Below, one piece after another: positions 16,881 through 25,730 of a stretch of 64,000 nt of DNA. The position numbers and the translations under genes are program-made. The notes under the pieces are model-generated. The model searched no databases. It was not told where the DNA came from and saw nothing but the letters and a program-made list of their open reading frames with translations. How positions within the stretch are numbered: position 1 is the stretch's first letter; each line of letters opens with the position of its first letter. This DNA is from Mariniflexile sp044335535 (lineage in GTDB: Bacteria; Bacteroidota; Bacteroidia; Flavobacteriales; Flavobacteriaceae). The stretch covers positions 558,001 through 622,000 of the forward strand of contig NZ_JBIQVZ010000001.1 in assembly GCF_044335535.1 (NCBI RefSeq). Reading direction: 5' to 3'.

Positions 16881-17384
16881 ATGGATTACAAAGAAGCAAA
16901 AATAAAGTTTATAAGCACTTGGGGAAGTTTAGGTACCCTTTGGGGCATTAACAAAGCCATGGCACAAATCCAAGCATTGCTTTTTATTTCAACCAAACCG
17001 TTATCAATGGAAGAAATTATGGAAGAACTTCAAATTTCCCGTGGAAATACCAGTATGAATCTACGTCAGTTAATGGATTGGGGTATTGTTACCAAAGAAC
17101 TTATTCCTGGCGAACGCAAAGAGTATTTTTATACGGAAAAAGACGTACAAGAATTGGCGAGAATCGTTGCAAAGGAACGCAGTCGTAGAGAAATTAAACC
17201 CGTAATTAAAGTATTAAACGATGTGTCTTCTATTAAAGATGATGGCACAGAAAAAACTAAAGAATTAATTAAACAAACCAAAGCATTACACGATTTAACA
17301 GAAACCGCCGATGCTATAATTAACAAACTTGTAAACCAACAACAAAATTGGGTAACAAAATCTTTATTAAAATTATTCACCTAA
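16881..17384 (+). CDS. GbsR/MarR family transcriptional regulator
   Basis: 167 aa. The start FISTWGSLGTLWGINKAMAQ is characteristic of the GbsR-like MarR group. The winged helix-turn-helix follows with SMEEIMEELQISRGNTSMNL and a wing at TKELIPGERKEYFY. The C-terminal half is helical and probably dimerises. These proteins usually repress their own operon; the ligand is unknown here. Palindromes upstream (28 bp, perfect) and downstream (22 bp) of the gene look like its binding sites. It is followed by a membrane protein and a DUF2071 protein, which may be its targets. Confidence 0.9.
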   Translation: MDYKEAKIKFISTWGSLGTLWGINKAMAQIQALLFISTKPLSMEEIMEELQISRGNTSMNLRQLMDWGIVTKELIPGERKEYFYTEKDVQELARIVAKERSRREIKPVIKVLNDVSSIKDDGTEKTKELIKQTKALHDLTETADAIINKLVNQQQNWVTKSLLKLFT

Positions 17385-17399
17385 AAAAATTTAAACTAT

Positions 17400-17421
17400 A
17401 CTTTCAATAATTTCTGAAAGT
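17400..17421. promoter_or_regulatory. second, imperfect copy of the GbsR operator
   Basis: ACTTTCAATAA (17400-17410) followed by TTTCTGAAAGT (17411-17421), two mismatches from a perfect palindrome and the same core as 16831-16858. It lies between the regulator stop and the next gene start, so it may give that gene separate control. Confidence 0.65.
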
Positions 17422-17435
17422 TTAAAATTTACAAA

Positions 17436-17783
17436 ATGAAATATTTATATCAAACAAACAAATGGCTAGTAATAATAAACACTATTCTTTTCATCATAAC
17501 TTATCTTGGTTTGATGTTCTTAATTGTATTAGGGACCATACAATTATTGATGTACATAATAATTGCGGTTAAATACAATAATTTAGATAAAAGTGGTAAA
17601 ACACAATTTACAATATATTCTTTTACCGCTGCTTTAGTTCTTACACTAATATCTTTTAATGACAAATTCTATTTTGATGGTACCATATTCTTAGCGGTTT
17701 TGGTCATTTCAATACTATTAGCTTTTCTTCATTTAAACATTACCTATTTATTATTTAAACAAAGTAATCATGAAACCAACTAA
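17436..17783 (+). CDS. small four-helix membrane protein, unknown function
   Basis: 115 aa, almost entirely hydrophobic: helices at about residues 9-30, 32-46, 59-77 and 80-108. No conserved motif that I recognise. The last 14 nt overlap the start of the DUF2071 gene and it follows a GbsR operator, so regulator, this gene and the DUF2071 gene probably form one unit. A role in membrane stress or transport would be a guess. Confidence 0.75.
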   Translation: MKYLYQTNKWLVIINTILFIITYLGLMFLIVLGTIQLLMYIIIAVKYNNLDKSGKTQFTIYSFTAALVLTLISFNDKFYFDGTIFLAVLVISILLAFLHLNITYLLFKQSNHETN

Positions 17784-18462
17784 TATATTTATGAAAGGTC
17801 ATTGGCAGGATTTAATCATAACAACCTTTGAAATTGATAAAGAAATTTTAGAACCCTATTTACCAAAGGATACTGAAATAGATTTGTTTAATAATAAAGC
17901 ATTATTAAGTATGGTTGCTTTTACGTTTACTAAGGTTAGTTTTTTTGGTTTTAGAGTACCATTTCATCAAAATTTCGGACAAATAAATTTTAGGTGTTAT
18001 GTAAAATCTAAAATTAACAACACAAAAGGCGTCGTATTTATAAAGGAATTTGCTCCAAAGCCATTAATTACCTTGATAGCAAACAAATTCTATAACGAAC
18101 CTTATCATTTCAAAAACATTACTTACAACAAGTTTATTAAAAACAATAAAATTGCTTTGGAATATAATTACAAAGGCGCAAAAACAAATGCAAAAGGTCG
18201 TTTAACCACCAATGAATTGACAAAAAACACCTTGGAACATTTTGTAGTTGACAGATCTATTGCGTTCATAAAAAACAGAAAAAGCAAAACACTACAGTAT
18301 AGAATATACCATAAACCTTGGCAACTTTACCATTTAGACAATGCTTCTTTTGACAAAGAACTATTGAATTTGTTGCCTAAAACATTTAAAAATATAAAAC
18401 ACATATCAACTTGTTTTGTTGACGGTTCATCAGTAGCGGTAGAAAAAGGAAAGTTCCAATAA
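17770..18462 (+). CDS. DUF2071 (YqjF-like) protein
   Basis: 230 aa. The N-terminus WQDLIITTFEIDKEILEPYL, then LPKDTEIDLFNNKALLSMVA and FGQINFRCYVK, matches the DUF2071/YqjF family, which shares a fold with acetoacetate decarboxylase-like proteins. No enzymatic role is established. No signal peptide or membrane helix. It overlaps the preceding membrane protein gene by 14 nt. Usual length is near 230-250 aa, so it is complete. Confidence 0.8.
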   Translation: MKPTNIFMKGHWQDLIITTFEIDKEILEPYLPKDTEIDLFNNKALLSMVAFTFTKVSFFGFRVPFHQNFGQINFRCYVKSKINNTKGVVFIKEFAPKPLITLIANKFYNEPYHFKNITYNKFIKNNKIALEYNYKGAKTNAKGRLTTNELTKNTLEHFVVDRSIAFIKNRKSKTLQYRIYHKPWQLYHLDNASFDKELLNLLPKTFKNIKHISTCFVDGSSVAVEKGKFQ

Positions 18463-18537
18463 AAGTTTACAATCCATGTGAAATCAGTTTGCAACTAGGA
18501 GTCATTCATAAAAAACAAATTATTCAATTTTTTATCC

Positions 18538-18545
18538 TATTTTTG
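18538..18545 (+). promoter_or_regulatory. -7 box (TATTTTTG) of the ECF sigma gene
   Basis: TATTTTTG fits TAnnTTTG and lies 23 nt before the ECF sigma start codon. No clear -33 TTG at standard spacing. Confidence 0.45.
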
Positions 18546-18568
18546 AAAATTGAAAAAAATGCTTCACC

Positions 18569-19123
18569 ATGTCTAACCATCAAATTAATCCCAATAAGTG
18601 GATCGATTTATATTCCGATTACCTATATAACTACACCATTTCGCGTGTTAGTGATAGAGAGGTGGCGCAAGATTTGGTACAAGATACTTTTTTGGCAGCC
18701 TTAAAATCGATGAAAAATTTTAAAGGTGAAGCCAGCGAACGTACGTGGTTAATTTCAATTTTAAAGCGGAAAATCATTGACCGTTATCGTAAAATAAATT
18801 CGAATAAAGGAAAAGCCGAAGTACGCATAACATATAACACCGACAGTGAAACAGAAGGCGATTGGTTAGAAGAACGTGTTGCAGACCCGTTTGACAAAAC
18901 TGCTGAAGACACCATACAAAACAACGAACTTAGTGATGCTATTTTTAATTGTTTAAGCAAGTTGCCCGAGAAGCAAGCCCAAGTTTTTAGAATGAAAACC
19001 ATTGAAGGCTATGAAACTGAAGTTATTTGTAATGAACTGAATATTACAGCGTCTAACCTTTGGGTAATTATCCACAGAGCCCGTACCGCTATGGCAGAAT
19101 GTTTAAAAGAAAACTGGTTTTAA
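18569..19123 (+). CDS. ECF-type RNA polymerase sigma factor
   Basis: 184 aa. Region 2 contains SDREVAQDLVQDTFLAALKS and the -10 recognition helix ERTWLISILKRKIIDRYRK. An acidic linker joins it to region 4 (LPEKQAQVFRMKTIEGYETE, NITASNLWVIIHRARTAM), which reads the -35 element. The protein would direct polymerase to a small regulon when released from its anti-sigma factor. The next gene begins 2 nt after the stop and encodes a small protein with a zinc anti-sigma motif. An upstream ATG at 18559 is out of frame and stops at once. Confidence 0.95.
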   Translation: MSNHQINPNKWIDLYSDYLYNYTISRVSDREVAQDLVQDTFLAALKSMKNFKGEASERTWLISILKRKIIDRYRKINSNKGKAEVRITYNTDSETEGDWLEERVADPFDKTAEDTIQNNELSDAIFNCLSKLPEKQAQVFRMKTIEGYETEVICNELNITASNLWVIIHRARTAMAECLKENWF

Positions 19124-19125
19124 TT

Positions 19126-19392
19126 ATGAGTGATAAAATTAAAATTGTAATTCCTTGTGATGAAGCAAATCATGTGTGTGATAAAACGCAGTATAAAAAT
19201 GCGACTTTATGGGAAAAAATAAAACTGAACATTCATTTAATTTATTGTAGAGCTTGCAGAAAATACACTAAAAACAATGCGAAACTTACAAAAATGGTAA
19301 AGAAATCGGATATCAAATGTTTAGATAAAAAATGCAAAGAGAAGATGAAACAAGAATTGGATAAAGCCATTAAAGAAACACTTATTAACTAA
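19126..19392 (+). CDS. small soluble zinc-binding anti-sigma factor candidate
   Basis: 88 aa. The segment NIHLIYCRACRKYTKNNAKL contains HxxxCxxC, the zinc-binding motif of ZAS-type anti-sigma factors, and further cysteines occur near residues 10, 15, 66 and 70. There is no membrane helix, so it would be a cytoplasmic, possibly redox-sensing partner of the ECF sigma encoded 2 nt upstream. The ATG at 19126 was chosen because earlier in-frame codons overlap the sigma gene. Similar small proteins are sometimes labelled glycine dehydrogenase in databases, which I think is an error caused by the nearby gcvP. Confidence 0.75.
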   Translation: MSDKIKIVIPCDEANHVCDKTQYKNATLWEKIKLNIHLIYCRACRKYTKNNAKLTKMVKKSDIKCLDKKCKEKMKQELDKAIKETLIN

Positions 19393-19396
19393 GAAC

Positions 19397-20230
19397 TTAC
19401 TTAAACAAAAATATTAAGAAAAGCCATAAAACAGGCAAACCTTCTACCCAAAACGAACTATAATATTTCCCTTGTTCTTTTTTAGAATATAATAAAAACA
19501 AACTTATTATAACGCTTATTAATATAGAAACCAACAAACTTTTAGCAGTGGTTCTAACTTTAAAAAACTCCAAAAACAAAAACAACCCTAACAATACCAC
19601 GCCTATAATTTTAGTTTGTTTCTCCCCTATTTTCTGTGGAATGGTAGCCAATTTCAAACTATCATACATTAAATCCCTAATTTCAAAAGGCAACATTAAA
19701 ACAACAATAAAAACAAAACGTTGAATACCTGTAATCACAACATCTGTATTTACTGCATAATCGTTATTTATTATCGGAAGAAATACCGTAACTCCAGCCC
19801 AAACCAATGCTATAAGATACACCTTTAACCCCCCAACATTTCTTAAATTATTTTTACTGTCTAAGAATAAATGTTTTGGCAAAAACGGAATAGCGTAAAA
19901 AAAAGTCACCAACCCCAAAGCCGCAATAAAAAACATGGTGTTTATACGTAATTGTAATGCATAATAACACATAAAAATGAAACATAAAAATGAAAATATT
20001 TGAATAGCCTTCAACCAATCCGCTAAGCTTCTATGATGAAATTTTGCTATTCCAAAATACTTTACAAAATTGTAACCCGAAATTGAAGCAAAAAAAACAA
20101 AAGACAACAGAACTTCATCATACAGAATACCGTATTCCAAAAGTGTTATCCATGTTAACGAAAATACCGACAAAGCCACGTGAATACTACTATTTATGTA
20201 AAAATCAAAAAGTTGTTTTAGTACTTTCAT
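19397..20230 (-). CDS. UbiA-like membrane protein with a degraded first aspartate motif
   Basis: 277 aa with about eight membrane helices. A loop reading LPFEIRDLMYDSLKLATIPQ resembles the second aspartate-rich motif of UbiA prenyltransferases, including the following IPQKIGEKQTK. The first NxxxDxxxD motif should lie near residue 50, where SGYNFVKYFGIAKF keeps the Asn but lacks the Asp pair. Either the substrate differs from a prenyl diphosphate or the protein is not catalytic. It converges on the anti-sigma gene with 4 nt between stops and diverges from gcvP. Confidence 0.65.
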   Translation of the reverse strand: MKVLKQLFDFYINSSIHVALSVFSLTWITLLEYGILYDEVLLSFVFFASISGYNFVKYFGIAKFHHRSLADWLKAIQIFSFLCFIFMCYYALQLRINTMFFIAALGLVTFFYAIPFLPKHLFLDSKNNLRNVGGLKVYLIALVWAGVTVFLPIINNDYAVNTDVVITGIQRFVFIVVLMLPFEIRDLMYDSLKLATIPQKIGEKQTKIIGVVLLGLFLFLEFFKVRTTAKSLLVSILISVIISLFLLYSKKEQGKYYSSFWVEGLPVLWLFLIFLFK

Positions 20231-20316
20231 ACAACAAAAATAAGCAAACTGTTAACAACACTTTTAAATGGTTAAAAACTTTCCATTTAATGCAACAAAA
20301 CGCATATATTATTACG

Positions 20317-20324
20317 TATTTTTG
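20317..20324 (+). promoter_or_regulatory. -7 box (TATTTTTG) of gcvP
   Basis: TATTTTTG fits TAnnTTTG and ends 26 nt before the gcvP ATG. No matching TTG at 17-23 bp. Confidence 0.45.
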
Positions 20325-20350
20325 CGAATTATATAAACAATTTTAATTTA

Positions 20351-23200
20351 ATGAATACAAACGCTTTTGCATTGCGTCATATTGGACCTAGAGAAGACGA
20401 CCAAAAACTTATGCTAAAAACTATTGGCGTAGACTCTTTAGATCAGTTAATTTACGAAACCATTCCAGACGATATTCGTTTAAAAAATGGTTTGAATTTA
20501 GATGAACCTATGACAGAATATGAATATTTACTTCATATTCACGAATTATCGAAACTAAATAAAGCTTACAAAACCTATATTGGCTTAGGGTACCACCCAA
20601 CCGTTTTACCTGCCGTAATTCAAAGAAACATTCTTGAAAATCCGGGTTGGTACACCGCTTACACACCTTATCAAGCCGAAATTGCCCAAGGACGTTTGGA
20701 AGCACTTTTAAATTACCAAACCATGGTAATGGATCTTACAGGTATGGAAATTGCCAATGCATCGCTTCTTGATGAAAGTACAGCCGCAGCAGAAGCCATG
20801 AGTTTATTGTTTGCCGTTCGTGAACGCGACCAAAAGAAAAACAACGTTAACAAGTTCTTTGTTTCTGAAAATATATTACCTCAAACCTTGTCTTTGCTTC
20901 AAACCAGAGCAACTCCAATTGGTATTGAATTGGTTGTTGGCAATGAAGAAACTTTTGATTTTTCTTCTGAATTCTTCGGAGCTATTTTGCAATACCCAGG
21001 AAAAGACGGTCAAGTAACCGATATTAAAACATTTATTAACAAAGCGAAGGGCGCACAAATAAAAGTGGCCGTAGCTGCTGATATTTTAAGCTTGGTTAAG
21101 TTGGAAGCTCCTGGTAAATTTGGAGCCGATGTCGTTGTTGGTACTACCCAACGTTTTGGAATCCCTATGGGATATGGTGGCCCACATGCTGCTTATTTTG
21201 CAACAAAAGAAGCTTATAAACGTGATATTCCGGGGCGAATTATCGGTGTTACCAAAGATACTGATGGCAATAGAGCCTTACGTATGGCGTTACAAACCCG
21301 TGAGCAACATATTAAACGTGACAAAGCAACTTCAAACATCTGTACTGCTCAAGTTTTATTAGCAGTTATGGCTAGTATGTATGCTGTATATCATGGTCCT
21401 AAAGGCTTGAAATTCATAGCCAATAAAGTACATAATACAGCATCTACGCTTGCAGAGGCTTTAAAAACATTAGGGTACAATCAAATAAATACCGATTTTT
21501 TTGATACACTTCAAATAAAAACAGATTCAAGAAAAATAAAAAAGATTGCCAAAGAAAAAAAGGTAAACTTATTTTATCCGGATAGAGAAACAGTTACTAT
21601 CTCTATAAACGAAACGACTTCGGTTAGGGATTTAAACTATTTAATTTCTGTTTTTGCTGAAGCTGCGGAAAAAGCAACCATCACTATCACAACTATTTCC
21701 GAAGGTAACAACATTTCTGAAAACTTAAAAAGAACCTCCGATTTTTTAACCCTTGATGTGTTTAACAAGTATCATTCTGAAACCGAATTGATGCGTTACA
21801 TAAAAATGTTAGAACGTAAGGACTTAGCTTTAAACCACTCCATGATTTCGTTAGGTTCTTGTACCATGAAACTAAATGCGGCATCAGAAATGTTGCCATT
21901 AAGCATTTTCAAATGGGCAAATATCCACCCTTTTGTTCCTAAAAAACAAGCATTGGGCTATTTAACCGTTTTAAAAGAATTAGAGGACCAATTAACCGAA
22001 ATTACAGGTTTTGCTGCTACATCTTTACAACCAAATTCTGGTGCTCAAGGTGAATATGCAGGCTTAATGGTTATAAAAGCGTATCATGAATCCCGTAACG
22101 AAGGACACAGGAATATTTGTTTAATACCCGCTTCTGCTCACGGCACCAACCCTGCAAGTGCTGTTATGGCAGGTATGAAAGTGATTGTAACAAAATCAAC
22201 TGCCGAAGGCAATATTGATGTTGAAGATTTACGTGAAAAAGCCATTTTATACAAAGATAATTTATCGTGTTTAATGGTTACATACCCATCTACACATGGT
22301 GTTTACGAATCAGCCATTAAAGAAATTACCAAAATTATCCATGATAACGGCGGACAAGTATATATGGATGGTGCTAATATGAATGCTCAAGTAGGCTTAA
22401 CAAATCCTGGGAATATTGGGGCTGATGTTTGCCACCTAAACTTACACAAAACATTTGCCATTCCTCACGGCGGCGGCGGCCCTGGTGTGGGACCTATTTG
22501 TGTGGCCAAACAGCTCGTGCCTTTTTTACCGGGCAATCCTGTTAAAAAAGTTGGTGGCGAAAAAGCCATTACCGCTATTTCTGCAGCACCTTATGGTTCT
22601 GCATTGGCTTGCTTAATTTCTTATGGTTATATAAAAATGCTTGGTGCCGAAGGTTTAACAGAATCGACCAAAATAGCTATTTTAAACGCTAATTATATTA
22701 AACACCGCTTACAAGGAAGTTTCGATACCTTATATTCTGGTGAACGTGGTCGTGCAGCACATGAAATGATTGTTGATTGCCGTCCATTTAAAGCGAATGG
22801 CATTGAAGTAACCGATATCGCAAAACGTTTAATGGATTATGGTTTCCATGCACCAACCGTGTCATTCCCAGTTGCAGGAACCTTAATGATTGAGCCTACG
22901 GAAAGTGAAAGTAAAGCTGAAATTGACCGCTTTTGTGATGCTATGATTTCCATCAAAAAGGAAATTGACCAAGCTTCTAAAGATGATGACAATAATGTTT
23001 TAAAGAATGCACCACATACTCTAGAAATGATAACTTCAAACGAATGGTATTTTCCATACACACGTGAAGAGGCTGCGTTTCCATTAGACTATATAAGAGA
23101 CAACAAATTCTGGCCAAGTGTAAGACGTGTTGATGATGCTTATGGAGATAGAAATTTAATATGTTCTTGTGCTCCAATTGAAGCATACGCCGATGCCTAA
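20351..23200 (+). CDS. gcvP: glycine dehydrogenase (decarboxylating), P protein
   Basis: 949 aa, the single-chain P protein of the glycine cleavage system. It decarboxylates glycine using PLP and transfers the aminomethyl group to the lipoyl H protein. The N-terminus FALRHIGPREDDQKLML and GYGGPHAAYFATK belong to the N half. The PLP-binding Lys700 lies in HLNLHKTFAIPHGGGGPG in the C half, and the end reads SVRRVDDAYGDRNLICSC. Full length, both homologous halves present. Genes for T and H proteins are not in the window. Confidence 0.98.
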   Translation: MNTNAFALRHIGPREDDQKLMLKTIGVDSLDQLIYETIPDDIRLKNGLNLDEPMTEYEYLLHIHELSKLNKAYKTYIGLGYHPTVLPAVIQRNILENPGWYTAYTPYQAEIAQGRLEALLNYQTMVMDLTGMEIANASLLDESTAAAEAMSLLFAVRERDQKKNNVNKFFVSENILPQTLSLLQTRATPIGIELVVGNEETFDFSSEFFGAILQYPGKDGQVTDIKTFINKAKGAQIKVAVAADILSLVKLEAPGKFGADVVVGTTQRFGIPMGYGGPHAAYFATKEAYKRDIPGRIIGVTKDTDGNRALRMALQTREQHIKRDKATSNICTAQVLLAVMASMYAVYHGPKGLKFIANKVHNTASTLAEALKTLGYNQINTDFFDTLQIKTDSRKIKKIAKEKKVNLFYPDRETVTISINETTSVRDLNYLISVFAEAAEKATITITTISEGNNISENLKRTSDFLTLDVFNKYHSETELMRYIKMLERKDLALNHSMISLGSCTMKLNAASEMLPLSIFKWANIHPFVPKKQALGYLTVLKELEDQLTEITGFAATSLQPNSGAQGEYAGLMVIKAYHESRNEGHRNICLIPASAHGTNPASAVMAGMKVIVTKSTAEGNIDVEDLREKAILYKDNLSCLMVTYPSTHGVYESAIKEITKIIHDNGGQVYMDGANMNAQVGLTNPGNIGADVCHLNLHKTFAIPHGGGGPGVGPICVAKQLVPFLPGNPVKKVGGEKAITAISAAPYGSALACLISYGYIKMLGAEGLTESTKIAILNANYIKHRLQGSFDTLYSGERGRAAHEMIVDCRPFKANGIEVTDIAKRLMDYGFHAPTVSFPVAGTLMIEPTESESKAEIDRFCDAMISIKKEIDQASKDDDNNVLKNAPHTLEMITSNEWYFPYTREEAAFPLDYIRDNKFWPSVRRVDDAYGDRNLICSCAPIEAYADA

Positions 23201-23236
23201 AAGTAGTCGTTGAACATCGTAAAAAAGCACAAAAAT

Positions 23237-23295
23237 AAATTTGCCTTTTATTAAAATCTTGTACCTTGTATGAGTAAATTAAAAAAGGCAAATTT
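23237..23295. promoter_or_regulatory. inverted repeat enclosing the promoter of the KAS III-like gene
   Basis: AAATTTGCCTTTT (23237-23249) and AAAAGGCAAATTT (23283-23295) are perfect 13-bp inverted arms. The loop holds a -7-like TACCTTGT (23262-23269). The left arm contains TTTG (23240-23243), 18 bp before it. The right arm ends 7 nt before the chosen ATG. This suits an operator or a 5' leader hairpin. Confidence 0.5.
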
Positions 23296-23302
23296 TCTTT
23301 TT

Positions 23303-24361
23303 ATGAACATTAAAATTACCGGTACTGGAAGCTACATCCCTGATACCATTGAAAAAAACGATGCTTTCCACGAACATGCATTTCTAAACACCGATGGCTC
23401 AGTAATCAACTACCCTAATGACGTTATTATTGAAAAATTTCAAGCCATTACAGGTATTGCTGAAAGGCGTTACGCAAACTCACATTTAAACGCTTCCGAT
23501 ATCGGTTTTTTTGCAGCCGAAAAAGCCATCATGGATGCGAAAATAGATCCAGAAACTATCGACTACATAATTGTTGCCCATAATTTTGGAGACGTTAAAC
23601 ATAATACCATTCAAAGCGATATTCTTCCGTCATTAGCTGTAAGGATAAAGCATAATTTGCGTATTAAAAACCCTAAATGTGTCGCTTACGATATCCTTTT
23701 TGGATGCCCAGGTTGGATTGAAGGCGTTATTCAAGCAAAAGCATTTATCCAATCAGGCATGGCAAAACGCTGTTTGGTTATCGGCACCGAAACCCTTTCA
23801 AGAGTGATCGATAAACATGACAGAGATGCTATGATTTTTTCTGATGGAGCAGGTGCTGCTATTGTTGAGGCAACCGAAGAAGCAGGTGGTATTTTAGCCC
23901 ATGAAACAGCAAGTTTTACTTATGATGAAGCTCATTATTTATATTTTGGGAGTTCCAACAATCAAAGCCTTTCCAAAGACACGCGCTACATAAAAATGGA
24001 CGGACGTAAAATTTACGAATTTGCACTTCTTCATGTACCACAAGCCATGAAAACGTGTTTAGACAACAGTGGTACAGCCATTGAAGATGTTAAAAAGATT
24101 TTTATTCACCAAGCTAATGAGAAAATGGATGAAGCCATTTTAAAACGCTTTTACCGACTTTACAAAACCGAGATACCAGAAAATATTATGCCTATGAGTA
24201 TCCAAACCTTAGGAAACAGTTCGGTAGCAACAATCCCCACACTTTTAGATTTGGTTAGAAACCATAAATTAGAAAACCACAACCTCAACAAAGGCGATGT
24301 TGTTATATTTGCAAGTGTTGGTGCAGGTATGCATATTAATGCCATTGTTTATAAATACTAA
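23303..24361 (+). CDS. 3-oxoacyl-ACP synthase III family protein
   Basis: 352 aa KAS III-type thiolase fold. The start MNIKITGTGSYIPD matches the family; an upstream in-frame ATG at 23270 would add 11 unmatched residues. The catalytic Cys lies in DILFGCPGWIEGVIQA, His in IHQANEKMDEAILKRF and Asn in TLGNSSVATIPTLLD. The Cys context CPGW differs from housekeeping FabH (typically ACAG or similar), so this is probably a specialised condensing enzyme. A methyltransferase gene follows 40 nt later. Product unknown. Confidence 0.88.
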   Translation: MNIKITGTGSYIPDTIEKNDAFHEHAFLNTDGSVINYPNDVIIEKFQAITGIAERRYANSHLNASDIGFFAAEKAIMDAKIDPETIDYIIVAHNFGDVKHNTIQSDILPSLAVRIKHNLRIKNPKCVAYDILFGCPGWIEGVIQAKAFIQSGMAKRCLVIGTETLSRVIDKHDRDAMIFSDGAGAAIVEATEEAGGILAHETASFTYDEAHYLYFGSSNNQSLSKDTRYIKMDGRKIYEFALLHVPQAMKTCLDNSGTAIEDVKKIFIHQANEKMDEAILKRFYRLYKTEIPENIMPMSIQTLGNSSVATIPTLLDLVRNHKLENHNLNKGDVVIFASVGAGMHINAIVYKY

Positions 24362-24401
24362 AGATTTTCACCTTTGCGGAGATAAAGAAATTTAATTTTT
24401 A

Positions 24402-24935
24402 ATGTACGAAAAAACATTTCCTAATAAACGGTTTAAGCATACCATCCAATTTTTAAAAAAGCATATTGCAACTTCAGAACCTATTTTGGATTTGGGTGTT
24501 GTAAACCCGTTTTCAAACATCATGAAACAACATGGTTTTAAGGTTGAAAATACAACAGGTGAAGATTTAGACTTTGATACCTCAGCTATTGAAAATTCAA
24601 ATGCTACCGTAATAACAGCATTCGAAATTTTCGAACATTTACTATCTCCTTTTACCGTACTTCAATCTATAAAAACAGATAAACTAGTAGCAAGTATTCC
24701 TTTAAGATTATGGTTTTCTTCAGCTTACAGAAGTAAAACTGATATGTTAGACAGACATTATCATGAATTTGAAGACTGGCAATTCGATTGGTTATTAGAA
24801 AAAGCTGGCTGGAAAATTATAGCTAGTGAAAAATGGACAAACCCAACAAATAAAATTGGTTTTAGACCTATTTTACGTTGGTTTACTCCAAGATATTACA
24901 TTGTTTATGCTGAAAGAATTAAAATCCCCAATTAA
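24402..24935 (+). CDS. class I SAM-dependent methyltransferase-like protein
   Basis: 177 aa. EPILDLGVVNPFS resembles motif I of class I methyltransferases but lacks the usual GxGxG, having DLGVVNP instead. TVITAFEIFEHL matches the motif with Glu-His found in many small-molecule methyltransferases. RHYHEFEDWQFDWLLEKAGW resembles the late part of the fold. Substrate unknown. It follows the KAS III-like gene on the same strand and may act on its product. The weak SAM loop makes activity uncertain. Confidence 0.7.
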   Translation: MYEKTFPNKRFKHTIQFLKKHIATSEPILDLGVVNPFSNIMKQHGFKVENTTGEDLDFDTSAIENSNATVITAFEIFEHLLSPFTVLQSIKTDKLVASIPLRLWFSSAYRSKTDMLDRHYHEFEDWQFDWLLEKAGWKIIASEKWTNPTNKIGFRPILRWFTPRYYIVYAERIKIPN

Positions 24936-25018
24936 TCTTAATTAATTGCATCTTTAAACTTGTCTATCCAATTTGTTTTTTACTCTAACAAAAGTTTGTT
25001 ATTAAGTTGAAATCTATT

Positions 25019-25723
25019 CTATTTCAATATAAACGCAACCTGCCTATAATTATTAACAGCTCCAATAAATTCAAACTGCCATTTATTATTCGTACATTTT
25101 TTAAATAATTCGAATGCTTCAAACTCATGATTGTGACTTGAAAATTCATCAAATATCAGGATATCGTTTGCTTTGAGTTTGGGATAAATTTGAAACAACA
25201 CATAAAGTGTCGATGAGAATAAGTCAGCATCTAAATGATATACACATTGCTCATGAAAATCACAATCCAATAATGCCATATATACAGAATCCTGAAACCA
25301 CCCTTTCACAAACCTTACTCTACTATCGGTAATATCAGGAAAGTTTCCTTTCTGATCAAAATGCCCTTCTTTTTTGTCTTCCCAACTTTCGGGAAGCCCT
25401 TCAAAAGAGTCAAAACCAACAAAGCGTGACTCCTTCATTTGGTTAGTTGATGACCATTTCTTAATCATATTACCACCTGCAACACCAAACTCAAAATAAA
25501 AAATAGGTTTATTTTTTAGCTCTAATAAAAGTTTTTCATGAAGCTGAAATCTATTTTTATATGCTGTAGATTTATTATAATAATCGTTAATTTTACCTTT
25601 ATTCCTATTTTCACTTATAAAGTTAACAAACTCCATATACTTAAAAATTATATGGAAAGGTTTACATAGGCTCTTTATGGGTTCATATAGTTTTGTCTTT
25701 GACAAAAAGGGATGAAATGGCAT
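25019..25723 (-). CDS. TylF/MycF-family methyltransferase
   Basis: 234 aa. YFEFGVAGGNMIKKW is the SAM-binding loop, RFVGFDSFEGLPESW the family signature, and VYHLDADLFSSTLYVL with ILIFDEFSSH supplies the metal-binding Asp and Glu residues seen in TylF-type sugar O-methyltransferases. The product may methylate a sugar or nucleotide-linked intermediate. It lies 7 nt downstream of the FkbH-like gene and with it forms a minus-strand pair inside an otherwise plus-strand stretch. Complete length for the family. Confidence 0.88.
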   Translation of the reverse strand: MPFHPFLSKTKLYEPIKSLCKPFHIIFKYMEFVNFISENRNKGKINDYYNKSTAYKNRFQLHEKLLLELKNKPIFYFEFGVAGGNMIKKWSSTNQMKESRFVGFDSFEGLPESWEDKKEGHFDQKGNFPDITDSRVRFVKGWFQDSVYMALLDCDFHEQCVYHLDADLFSSTLYVLFQIYPKLKANDILIFDEFSSHNHEFEAFELFKKCTNNKWQFEFIGAVNNYRQVAFILK

Positions 25724-25730
25724 ATTTTAT

